From NCBI GenBank assembly GCA_015057455.1, contig SVEH01000003.1, positions 1 through 64,000 on the forward strand: a DNA stretch of 64,000 bases, in the 5' to 3' direction. Shown here in pieces: positions 46,115-55,194 of this stretch. The position numbers and the translations under genes are program-made. This DNA comes from Lachnospiraceae bacterium. GTDB lineage: Bacteria; Bacillota; Clostridia; Lachnospirales; Lachnospiraceae. Each line of letters opens with the position of its first letter. Within the stretch, counting starts at the first letter, position 1. The notes under the pieces were generated by a model that worked only from the letters and a program-made list of their open reading frames with translations, searched no databases and was not told the origin of the DNA.

Positions 46115-46645
46115 TTAATTAATCTCTACTTTAATCTTACCTATATCAACATACTCCTTTAAGTCTGCCTTAAGATGTCCTGATAATCTAAGCATCCTAC
46201 TAGCTTTAAGTGACTTAGCACTCTTCTCCTTACCAAATGCTGAAGGTAATTTTATTACAGAACTGTCACTAAACTTACCAGCTATATAATCATACTCTGG
46301 CTCACTTTCATATGAAAGATCCGCTTGTACAGCCATATTGGAGTGATTAACTACTGTAACTAAGTTTCCACTTGCAACCCATTTGTAAGTGAATGTTCCA
46401 GTTTTATCAAACATATGAGTTTCTGAATTCCACTCAGTATCTGCTATTTTCATATATGTAAAATTCATAGCTCCCCATGTTACATCTACACTAAAAACAT
46501 CAGGACCATCTGCATCTCCCACAACTGTAGCTTTTACATCTTTTGAACTCTTCTTCACCACTTCTGCATATGAATCTACTTGATAATTAATAGTTATAGC
46601 AGATACAATCGCCATACTTAGTATTATTGATATTATTTTTTTCAT
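46115..46645 (-). CDS. Small secreted protein C of the YxVxxxWG family
   Basis: A 176-residue protein with a signal peptide (after DSYA) and VFSVDVTWGAMNFTY near residue 50. It continues VTVVNHSNMAVQADLSYE and closes with KLPSAFGKE...MLRLSGHLKADLKEYVDIGKIKVEI. Protein H shares this ending almost motif for motif (KLPSAVGKE, LILSGH, VGTIKLEIE), so C and H are paralogues. It is the first small gene after giant 2. Confidence 0.7.
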   Translation of the reverse strand: MKKIISIILSMAIVSAITINYQVDSYAEVVKKSSKDVKATVVGDADGPDVFSVDVTWGAMNFTYMKIADTEWNSETHMFDKTGTFTYKWVASGNLVTVVNHSNMAVQADLSYESEPEYDYIAGKFSDSSVIKLPSAFGKEKSAKSLKASRMLRLSGHLKADLKEYVDIGKIKVEIN

Positions 46646-46696
46646 AATACAATCACCTTCTTACCCTTAATTAATAGATTTTTCACTCCATTACAA

Positions 46697-46828
46697 CTTC
46701 ATTTTCCTTTATTAATCCGATAATGTCATAACATAATCACTTAACTTTCCCTTTGCTAATCCGATAATGGCATAACATAGTCACTTAACTTTCCCTTTGC
46801 TAATCCGATAATGGCATAACAAAGTCAT
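46697..46828 (-). repeat. Three tandem 44-bp repeats covering the 3' end of giant 2
   Basis: Copies at 46697-46740, 46741-46784 and 46785-46828. The last includes the final codons and stop of giant 2 (F-V-M-P-L-S-D-stop). The downstream copies repeat the same codons (V-M-P-L-S-D-stop) out of the gene. Confidence 0.85.
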
Positions 46829-49800
46829 TTAATACTACTGATACATTACCTAACACTGCATTAGTTGCATCAGATGATAACTGACCTGATAAAACTAACT
46901 TAGCATATAAACTAGCTTTTTCAGTTATAGGAATCTCTGTATCAGTTAAAAGTTCATCATCAAATTCACCTCTTATTTCACCAGTCACATCTTCATAGCC
47001 AGTAGCTGAAGCATAATTAATTTTAGCATATATCGTCTTATCAGCTGTTTCATTTGTAATACATATAAGATCTCCATTTGTATTAACAGTAGACCAATTT
47101 GTACTATCGTAACTTCCTGTTGACGTATTCCATTCAGATGCCTCACATTGGTATTCTAAATCTCCCCACTCTACTAGAACTGAATACAAACCAGGTTCTA
47201 CTTCAAATACCTTATATTTATTAACTGAATCCGTATAACTAGTATTAATATCCTCGACACTTTCTAATGTAGTTGCATTATAATCTGTACTTGCTTTAAC
47301 ATTACCTCTAATATACGAACTACTTGTATCTGTTAAATATATAGCTGATGTCTTACCTTTTACTTTACATTTTGTATTAACTACATCAAATCCTGCACTA
47401 GCAACAACACCATATTGTATTTTACCCTCACTTACACTAGAATCATAAGGATTTGCCTGAATAGTTGCATCTGCTGCATCAATAGATACTCTTCCCTCTT
47501 CACTTACTAAACCTGAAGCATTAGCACCATAAGCTCTACTTGAAACAGTTATATTTGTTATACTCACATCTTTCTTAGCAACTATTGCTCTAGTATCATT
47601 CCAATTATACATATTTACTTTTAAATCACCTGTTGAAGGTCCTGTAATATTTAATACTCCATTACAATATATTCCATCACACTGAGCACCATCTGAACCT
47701 GTATTTATAAGTTCACCCGCTCCTTCTACATATATTGTTCCATCTCCATCAACATCAATAATCTTGTCTGCAATTGTTCTAATCATAAAATCTTTCATTA
47801 CTAACCTATCATCTTCAACACTAAGACCTTCTGGCCATGAATCAGATGTAAGTATTTTCTTCTTTGTCTTATCATAAGATACTTGGTATAATGCATCAAA
47901 TGTTGCGTTATATTGATAAGAATACATTGCAACCTCAATTATTTTAGCCAATTTTACTATTTTCAAATCTTCTGGTTTTACATACCATGAAATATCATCA
48001 TCAACATATGTATCTTTATATTTTGTAGCAACTTGCTGAACACATGCAACTACTGCATCTACATCAGATTCATCTCCTTTTACAAGCTCAACATTTGTTG
48101 TAGAAGAAACTCCTGTACTACCTTTTGCTAATATTTCACCACCTCTAATTGCCACTCTATCTGCTACTGCAAAAGCATATGCATCTTCTCCACTTGCATC
48201 CATTGATAACTCAGAATCTAATACATAAATATCAGCTCCCATTGTTGCTAAACATCCTGCAGTTGTACTATCATGCTCATCTGAAGCTTTTACATTTATA
48301 ACACTATCTTTAGCAATATTATCTAAGTTTACAGTTCCTGTGTAACTATAAACACCCATTCCTACTCCTGTAAACTCATTTAATGTAATCATTAATGTTA
48401 CATCACCTGAAATTAATATATCTTTATTTGCATATATTCCATTTACATATTGTCCTGTAACATTAGTACCTATTCTTGATGATTCTGTAATATTAACCTC
48501 ACCCTTATCAGAATATATTCCATTTACATAGTTAAACTTATTACCTTCTGGTTTAACTTCAACCATAATAGAAGTCTGATCTGATATATCTATATCATTT
48601 GTAGCCATTAATCCCATTACTTCTCCTGACTGACTTGCCCTATTAGTAGTATGAGAAATATTAGAATTAATAATTATCATATTACCTTGAGATGAATTAA
48701 GACCTACACATTCTTCAGATAATTCTTTTCCGTTAACATCAAGTTCTATATCTGAACACTCAATTGTTAAAGTAATTTTCCTGCCATCATAAGCTGTTGG
48801 ATTATCTGAATAATACTCTCCTGCATGAATTGCATCTCCATCTCCACTATCCATATTAACCTTTATAGAACTACCAAATATATCTACGCAACCTAATGTT
48901 GCGACAATACCTTGATTATCACCTGTTGTTTTACTGCCAAATATATCAATAGCAATATTACAATTATCAATATCAATCTTACCTTGTATAGACGAATCAG
49001 ATGTCATACAATCTATACCTGCTGCTCCTGTTGTAATCTCATCAAAAATCATATCAATATTACAATCTTTTAGTGTAATATCTGATGAAGATTTAATTCC
49101 CATACATCTTGTTCCTACGATATCCATAGTTATATTAGACCCCACTATATCTATAGTTTGAGCCACATCTTCTAATGTATATATTCCATAAGATGCTCCC
49201 TCTGGATCAAGTGTCATAAAAGTTATATCACTATCGTTAATAACAGTAATATTATTTCCTGCTATTGCACCACCATTATATATACTAACATTTATCTTGG
49301 AATCATTAATATTACATACTCCACTTTTACCCCATACACCTACAGTTTGGTTTCCACCAATAACATCTATAATTGTATCATTTATCAAATAATCCGTTGA
49401 TACAAGGCCAATAGCTTGTGCTTCTTCTCCTGTATTTGTTCTAAATATATTTAATACTAAATCTGCATTATTAGTTGTTGTACTACCATCTATAAATGTT
49501 GCATATACCTTTGGTCCTTGAAGATTAAAGTTAATATTCGTATCTGTTACATTAAGTTCTTTACACCATATACCTACTATTGTAGACAAATTATCTGGAT
49601 TAGATGTATTTGCTCTACCTTTTAAATCCAAAGAACCTTTACCTGATATATTTACTACACCTTCTGATGAAGTTGTTGTATAAATTCCAATAACTGATTC
49701 TTTCCCACCTGCATCTAAGTCATAATCATATGTTATAGAATTATTACTTCCATCTTCTACAATAATATCAAATTCATCATCACCAGTTAAAATTCCTGCA

Positions 49801-52625
49801 GCTTCATGTGTTGCAAAATGGAAGCCGTTTAAAACCAAATCATATATACCGTCACTACCTAACTTCACATCCCAACCATTTTTCTCTGCTTTTACATAGG
49901 TTTCACCTACAGATTTATATAAATCACCTGTCTCACCTTCATATATATAAAAATAATTAGGTTCTATCAATATATATCTATACTGATAAATATCATCTAT
50001 ATTAGGCACTGATATATCATTACCGTCATCATCTTTAGCTTTAGAAACTGATACCCAAGTATTAGCTCCTTCTGTAAGTACAGGTACCATTGCCATTAAC
50101 TCATTAGCTGCAATTTCACAAGTACCATCAAATATTCCTATCTTAGAACAATTATGTATGCCACTTGTATATCTATAATATCCAGCATAAGGTTCATCTA
50201 CTGTACATTCTACTCTTACAACTCCGCCTCTTTGCTCATATTGATATTCTGCTGTTGGACCATTACAATAGAAGCCATATGTGTACCCCTCTGTACTATG
50301 ATTAATCATAATAACCTTGCCACCATTAATAACAAATCTTTCAGCCTCTAGACCAGTTGTACTTACTGCCTTTGTTGATTCATCAAAACTAGTCTGGTTC
50401 AAATAAATATTTACATCACCAGCATTAATACTAAATACGCCTTCCTCATGTTGCACACCCTTTACATTTTCTGTTTTATATCCACCACTAATGTTAATAG
50501 AACCACTATTAACTGTCATATTATCAACTTGAATACCAATAGCATTTTTACAATTATCTAATCCTGATAAAATTATATGTGCATCGTTATTAGTTATATC
50601 TCCTGAACTCATAATACCTGTTTTATAACTATCTTCACCACTTGTGAATTTCACATATCTATTATCAACAATTAATGTTCCGCTACCTTCTGTAGTCATA
50701 TGTTCAACTTCTATTACACCATTGCTCACTGAACCATCTGGTGTTCCTGTTATTCTGTTTACAGTACCATCTTTTACTACAACTTTCACATCATTAGCTA
50801 CATGTATAGCATTATATGCACTTGTAACAAAACTAGCATTATCCATTGTCAATTCCACTGCATAAGGTGTAGCACTTGTGGACATACCCATCCTAGCTAA
50901 CTTATCTGCTGTTATCTCTCCACCACTTGTATTATTTTTATAAACTTTTCCATCATCATCTACATATAATGAATAATCATATATCTCACCTAATTCAACA
51001 TATTTATATAACCATCTATTGTTTGATTTGTCGGGATAAACTCTTTCATTTCCTTCAAAATCATTGGCTACTGCTATTGCATCTGTAGCTGGAGCTGAAC
51101 TTGTTTTGGAAACATATACTATATCTGTTGTATTACCGTCATGGGCACATAATGTTCCCTTCATTATGGCTCTGCCGCCCTTTACATTGTATTTACCATT
51201 TCCATTAGTCTTAACTCCATAACCTTCTCCTACAAGTATATTTACTATGGCTCCTGTATTAAGATTTATGTTATTATTTCTAATATCTAATCCTGTAGCA
51301 TATTTCATTCCTGTAGAATTCTCTAATTCTATATTAACGTCACACTCATCAAATTGAACTTTTCCACTCTCTGATAATATTCCTGTTGAAGTTTTAGTTG
51401 CACCAGATATTCCACAACTATCTATATCTCCATGAATATATAATGTTGCTCCATCTGAAACTAATAAACCATCTCCACCTGACTCATAGCCTACTGCAAT
51501 TGCGTTTTTATGTAATCCATTTACTTCTATGTCAACATCTGCATTTTTTATTTCAACAGACCCTGAATCAAGTCCATTTCCAGCAACCTCTGAAAGCACA
51601 GCTATTATAGCATTTTTTATATTATTAGCAGTTGTAAAACCGCCAGTAAATCCTCTACTAATAGCACTCTGCAATTCTTTAACATAAACTACATTTTCTT
51701 GCTCTTTTGCAGCATCAATATAAGCTATTACATTATCTACTGTAGTACCTTTTGCTTCAACTTTGCTTTGATATTTTGGTACTATTACTTTAAGTTGCTC
51801 CACATCCTTTACATATCCTGATACTTTTACATTAACATCTCCGCCTTCAATAACTATGTTATCTGTATATGTTCTTATTCCACCTATAATTCCGTATGCC
51901 ATACCGCCACTTGAAGAAACATCAACATTTACAGTTCCATCATTTATAAGAACGTTATAACCAGTATATATACCTATCACATTATACATACCATTAACTT
52001 TAGCGTTGAAAGTACCATTATTCATCTCAAAATAGCCACATTCTGCAGCAGTTCCTTTAGTACCATATACTGTTGCATTAATTGTTCCACCATTAATCTC
52101 TATGCTATCGCTAGAGTGAATAGCAGCAGTTTCTGTTCCTGTAATTGTTGTATATTCTGTAGAATTATTTGTACAACTTACATCTAAACTTCCTGTTCCT
52201 GAAAATTTAAGTCCACCACTATAGTTAGCGATTCCTGAAAATATATCTTCTGAACTTACATAAGAAGACGCAACTATATTATCTCCAACTAATTCAAAAT
52301 GTACATTCTTGTATTCATCACAATCAACAATTCTAATAGCTTCATTTTTTGATGTACAGAAATTAACATTATTCAATGTTATTTTATCCAAACTTCCTTC
52401 CTCTACGTGTGATATGCCCATAACCGAAAGTTCAGATGCTTTAATCTCCAATCCTGTTTCTGAATTAGTAAATTTATTTGTAAGCGGATCAAAATCTAGC
52501 GTATAATCTAGGTAAGTTGTATCTGCTACTTTTTTCTCTTTTTTTGGTGTTATTCCCTCTAAATTTAATATAGTAATAACTAAAATCAAAACTAATACAA
52601 TAATACTTCCCCACAGTTTTTTCAT
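46800..52625 (-). CDS. Giant secreted beta-helix surface protein 2
   Basis: A 1941-residue paralogue of giant 1. Residues 5-22 are a membrane segment (IIVLVLILVITILNL). The body has four beta-helix modules starting near residues 40, 555, 897 and 1572. From about 1817 comes the small-protein module, YSVLVEWGDLEYQCEASEWN, closing with KLVLSGQLSSDATN...LGNVSVVLND. Stretches such as KVNMDSGDGDAIHAGEYYSDNP are nearly identical in giant 1. It is the first gene of a unit giant2-C-B-A-giant1-DUF2339, preceded by a long leader with element L1. Carbohydrate binding or adhesion is inferred from fold type. Confidence 0.75.
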   Translation of the reverse strand: MKKLWGSIIVLVLILVITILNLEGITPKKEKKVADTTYLDYTLDFDPLTNKFTNSETGLEIKASELSVMGISHVEEGSLDKITLNNVNFCTSKNEAIRIVDCDEYKNVHFELVGDNIVASSYVSSEDIFSGIANYSGGLKFSGTGSLDVSCTNNSTEYTTITGTETAAIHSSDSIEINGGTINATVYGTKGTAAECGYFEMNNGTFNAKVNGMYNVIGIYTGYNVLINDGTVNVDVSSSGGMAYGIIGGIRTYTDNIVIEGGDVNVKVSGYVKDVEQLKVIVPKYQSKVEAKGTTVDNVIAYIDAAKEQENVVYVKELQSAISRGFTGGFTTANNIKNAIIAVLSEVAGNGLDSGSVEIKNADVDIEVNGLHKNAIAVGYESGGDGLLVSDGATLYIHGDIDSCGISGATKTSTGILSESGKVQFDECDVNIELENSTGMKYATGLDIRNNNINLNTGAIVNILVGEGYGVKTNGNGKYNVKGGRAIMKGTLCAHDGNTTDIVYVSKTSSAPATDAIAVANDFEGNERVYPDKSNNRWLYKYVELGEIYDYSLYVDDDGKVYKNNTSGGEITADKLARMGMSTSATPYAVELTMDNASFVTSAYNAIHVANDVKVVVKDGTVNRITGTPDGSVSNGVIEVEHMTTEGSGTLIVDNRYVKFTSGEDSYKTGIMSSGDITNNDAHIILSGLDNCKNAIGIQVDNMTVNSGSINISGGYKTENVKGVQHEEGVFSINAGDVNIYLNQTSFDESTKAVSTTGLEAERFVINGGKVIMINHSTEGYTYGFYCNGPTAEYQYEQRGGVVRVECTVDEPYAGYYRYTSGIHNCSKIGIFDGTCEIAANELMAMVPVLTEGANTWVSVSKAKDDDGNDISVPNIDDIYQYRYILIEPNYFYIYEGETGDLYKSVGETYVKAEKNGWDVKLGSDGIYDLVLNGFHFATHEAAGILTGDDEFDIIVEDGSNNSITYDYDLDAGGKESVIGIYTTTSSEGVVNISGKGSLDLKGRANTSNPDNLSTIVGIWCKELNVTDTNINFNLQGPKVYATFIDGSTTTNNADLVLNIFRTNTGEEAQAIGLVSTDYLINDTIIDVIGGNQTVGVWGKSGVCNINDSKINVSIYNGGAIAGNNITVINDSDITFMTLDPEGASYGIYTLEDVAQTIDIVGSNITMDIVGTRCMGIKSSSDITLKDCNIDMIFDEITTGAAGIDCMTSDSSIQGKIDIDNCNIAIDIFGSKTTGDNQGIVATLGCVDIFGSSIKVNMDSGDGDAIHAGEYYSDNPTAYDGRKITLTIECSDIELDVNGKELSEECVGLNSSQGNMIIINSNISHTTNRASQSGEVMGLMATNDIDISDQTSIMVEVKPEGNKFNYVNGIYSDKGEVNITESSRIGTNVTGQYVNGIYANKDILISGDVTLMITLNEFTGVGMGVYSYTGTVNLDNIAKDSVINVKASDEHDSTTAGCLATMGADIYVLDSELSMDASGEDAYAFAVADRVAIRGGEILAKGSTGVSSTTNVELVKGDESDVDAVVACVQQVATKYKDTYVDDDISWYVKPEDLKIVKLAKIIEVAMYSYQYNATFDALYQVSYDKTKKKILTSDSWPEGLSVEDDRLVMKDFMIRTIADKIIDVDGDGTIYVEGAGELINTGSDGAQCDGIYCNGVLNITGPSTGDLKVNMYNWNDTRAIVAKKDVSITNITVSSRAYGANASGLVSEEGRVSIDAADATIQANPYDSSVSEGKIQYGVVASAGFDVVNTKCKVKGKTSAIYLTDTSSSYIRGNVKASTDYNATTLESVEDINTSYTDSVNKYKVFEVEPGLYSVLVEWGDLEYQCEASEWNTSTGSYDSTNWSTVNTNGDLICITNETADKTIYAKINYASATGYEDVTGEIRGEFDDELLTDTEIPITEKASLYAKLVLSGQLSSDATNAVLGNVSVVLNDFVMPLSD

Positions 52626-52700
52626 ACTTCTCCTCCATTCATGCTATTTATCACTTAAGCCCTCGTATAAAACATATAAACTCCTTATTATTCTCACGAA

Positions 52701-52802
52701 AATTATTTACTTGTATTACTTTAATTACTTTACTTTAACTATGTTACTTTAATTATGTTAGTCCAATTATGTTACATCAATTGTCTTACTTTAATTGTGT
52801 TG
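52701..52802 (-). repeat. Array of about six 14-bp direct repeats in the giant 2 leader
   Basis: On the plus strand, units like TTACTTTAATTATG, TTAGTCCAATTATG and TTACATCAATTGTC follow each other with a 14-bp period. They lie between leader hairpin L1 and the giant 2 start. Confidence 0.75.
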
Positions 52803-52830
52803 CTGTCTATATTAATTATAGATACATTTT

Positions 52831-52851
52831 GTGTTTCCTGGGACGGAACAC
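52831..52851. repeat. Small REP-like hairpin in the giant 2 leader
   Basis: GTGTTTCC pairs with GGAACAC around TGGGAC. It is GC-rich in an otherwise AT-rich leader. Confidence 0.4.
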
Positions 52852-52891
52852 ATTATATTATTTTTTTATTTATTTTTTTATTTTAATTTTT

Positions 52892-52963
52892 AAATAAAAA
52901 AGGGCAGCTTAATATATTTTTGCACATAAATATACTAAACCGCCGCCCCATAAACATATTATA
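52892..52963 (-). promoter_or_regulatory. Promoter plus leader terminator hairpin L1 of the giant 2 unit
   Basis: On the minus strand an extended -10, TGTTATAAT (-10 hexamer at 52963-52958), is followed within 10 bases by a hairpin: GGGCGGC pairs with GCTGCCC (one G-U) and TTAGTATATTT with AAATATATTAA (one G-U), with a GGT bulge, then a T-run. The upstream gene has its own terminator at 53115, so this hairpin belongs to the leader. The same arrangement with compensating changes lies at 60210-60296. Confidence 0.65.
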
Positions 52964-53114
52964 ACACAAATTGTAAAAAATAGGATATTCGTGTTGCTAA
53001 TTGGTTATTATTATTACTAATGTTTATTATTATTGGTCTAGGTCTAATGGGGAGATTAAATGATAGTTATTATAATAATTAATAAATCTTATTCTATATA
53101 TTAATACATAACAT

Positions 53115-53161
53115 AAAAAGGGCTATGAAAAACAAATAACGAAAGTGTTTTTCATAGCCCC
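53115..53161 (-). terminator. Terminator of the gene at 53210
   Basis: GGGCTATGAAAAAC pairs with GTTTTTCATAGCCC, followed on the minus strand by TTTTT. The rest of the 52626-53209 gap holds the giant 2 leader. Confidence 0.85.
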
Positions 53162-53209
53162 ATATTATTGTGTCACTAGATAATTCAATTTATAATTCTT
53201 TACTATTAC

Positions 53210-53803
53210 CTATTTTTGAACCTTAATATCTATTGGTATTTCAGTATTTACTACCGCCTTATTACCAGAATCCATATCATAGTACAATACATTGAATTTA
53301 CCTTCATATATACCTGGTTGAAGTTTTGCATTACCTGTAAGTTCTAATTCTTTTACTTGAATACCAGGTTTTAATGTTCCTGACTGTACTATAACTTTAT
53401 CTTGTATAATTACCTGTAATACCATTCCTTGATTAGACCTTGAAGGATTACCAAACAATAATGATACTTTATTTTCTGATAAATCAATTACTACATCTTT
53501 TGTATATGTAAGACTTACTGCTCCGCCACCTTTTGGTTGATCAAGTTTTTCTTCACCTTCATCACCCATTGATTCACCATTTTCTTCATCTTCTGGTGCT
53601 CTATCTGGTGCTAATATTGGAGTTTCTTCTTTCTGTTGTGGTGCTTTATCCTTTGTAAAATATACAAATATTCCTATTGCTAGTGCAGCTACTAAAGCAA
53701 TTCCCAAAATAACTAGCAATAACATTAACAATTTCTTCTTTTTATTTTTCTTTTCTGGTTTCTCTACACTACTATCTGTATTAGTTATTTGCTCTTCTGA
53801 CAT
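53210..53803 (-). CDS. Membrane-anchored protein with extracellular beta-sandwich-like domain
   Basis: A 197-residue protein: cytoplasmic charged N terminus with a Lys cluster, one membrane helix (about residues 27-49), an acidic Pro/Glu/Gly-rich spacer, then a beta-rich domain (VVIDLSENKVSLLFGNPSRSNQGM to the end). Type II topology puts the domain outside the cell. No family was recognised. TAGGAGG precedes the ATG. It is monocistronic and lies just upstream of the giant 2 promoter, so it may help anchor or assemble the surface system; that is inference. Confidence 0.6.
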   Translation of the reverse strand: MSEEQITNTDSSVEKPEKKNKKKKLLMLLLVILGIALVAALAIGIFVYFTKDKAPQQKEETPILAPDRAPEDEENGESMGDEGEEKLDQPKGGGAVSLTYTKDVVIDLSENKVSLLFGNPSRSNQGMVLQVIIQDKVIVQSGTLKPGIQVKELELTGNAKLQPGIYEGKFNVLYYDMDSGNKAVVNTEIPIDIKVQK

Positions 53804-54280
53804 ATTATTTTCCTCCTATTGTCCCTTATTTTATATGCTATTTTTTGAATATGCTATACATATAAACTGTATATATACATGTATTTTATATTCATATGTA
53901 TTTTATATTCAAATATATTATATATATGTACTTATATTGTTTAGTATTTATATTGTTTTATATTTATATTATTTTTTACTTATGCTGTCTCTTACTCACA
54001 TTATGTACACACATATAATTATCAACTCATATGTCTTTATCGACTTAGTTTAACTCAAAAATAACATTATCTGTATATATTTTACAAATAATGTTATTTT
54101 TGATTTGTTATTATATATTTTTTGTTGTCTTTTGGATTTCTTTCCTTATTTTGATTATTTTTTTGATTATTTTTTGATTTCAAAATTTGTCTTGAGTCTA
54201 TTATCGGATTCTTTTTATATAGTCTACTTTTTATATAATCTTCTTTTTATATAATCTTCTTTTTATGCTTTCTTATAATA
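53804..54280. other. AT-rich gap with short repeats
   Basis: It contains a terminator at 54056-54102 and a 16-bp repeat (CTTTTTATATAATCTT, four copies, the first degenerate) at about 54213-54265, plus runs of GTATTTTATATTC near 53881-53910. No gene with support is visible. Confidence 0.5.
54056..54102 (-). terminator. Terminator of the DUF1275 gene
   Basis: AAAAATAACATTA pairs perfectly with TAATGTTATTTTT. Confidence 0.75.
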
Positions 54281-54937
54281 TCATACTTTTCTTCCTGCCC
54301 TTAGCATCATTATGCATACAATTATAACTGGAACTATACCTGCAATTGATGCATATATTCCTACATACTTTGTTACAATGCATGCGTATACTACACCTAA
54401 ATAATAATATATAAGTGTTGCTCCAAAGAAACGCCCTTTATCCAAATGCTTATCTCTAACACTTTCATTCCTCTCAGCTATATACTCTGTATATCCTATT
54501 ATTGTTTGGCGGAGGTTATTAGTTGAAAATATCGTTGAACAACTATATCCAGCTGCCTTAGGGAATGAATTCCATTGAAAAGCTGACATAAAAAACACTG
54601 GAAATAATGCAATTATTGGATGAACTTCCGGTGCAATAAATGCCATACCTATCATTCCAATAACATTAATAATCATGCTCATATATCTTACATCAAATCT
54701 TGTTATTTTAGGTATAACTATTGTAAATACAATAGCTGCCACATATATTAACAAAGCAAATGTTCTTAACATAGCCGCTTCCATATTATTATCAAAAATT
54801 GATGTTATAATTGCAATCATATTGGTTGTTTCTGCTGAACCAAAATTACTTGCTCTAGTTATTATTCCATATCCACCAAGAAACCCTCCTATTAAGGATA
54901 CCATATGATGAATATTCTTCTCTTGCTTAATATCCAT
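54281..54937 (-). CDS. DUF1275 (YoaK-like) membrane protein
   Basis: A 218-residue protein with about six membrane helices. The opening VSLIGGFLGGYGIITRASNFGSAETTNMIAI matches the DUF1275/YoaK pattern (family G-x-x-D, N-x-V/T). The middle has SAFQWNSFPKAAGYSCSTIFSTNNLRQTI, also typical. Function is unknown. The start is uncertain: the ATG at 54937 has AGGAG at a long 14-bp spacing, while the GTG at 54952 overlaps that site. Confidence 0.75.
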   Translation of the reverse strand: MDIKQEKNIHHMVSLIGGFLGGYGIITRASNFGSAETTNMIAIITSIFDNNMEAAMLRTFALLIYVAAIVFTIVIPKITRFDVRYMSMIINVIGMIGMAFIAPEVHPIIALFPVFFMSAFQWNSFPKAAGYSCSTIFSTNNLRQTIIGYTEYIAERNESVRDKHLDKGRFFGATLIYYYLGVVYACIVTKYVGIYASIAGIVPVIIVCIMMLRAGRKV

Positions 54938-55194
54938 ATTGTTGCCACACACTCCTGTTATCCTACTTATTTATACATTATATCTAAGCATTATAACTAT
55001 TTTATGTAAAATTATCAATTCATATTTTCTGTTATTTTTTACAAATTTACTGCTTACTATTTATTTAATAGATATTTTTTTGCTCTCATACAAATTACTT
55101 TACAATTTTTCTAATGAATATTTTATTATTAATCTAACGAATCCTTACTCTTCCACTAAATATTTACTATTTTTCTGCTAAATGTTTTTCTCTT

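Noticed and set aside
38860..52625. Sortase-anchored (LPxTG) or S-layer-bound giants
   Set aside because: No LPxTG-like motif with hydrophobic tail and no S-layer homology motifs at either end.
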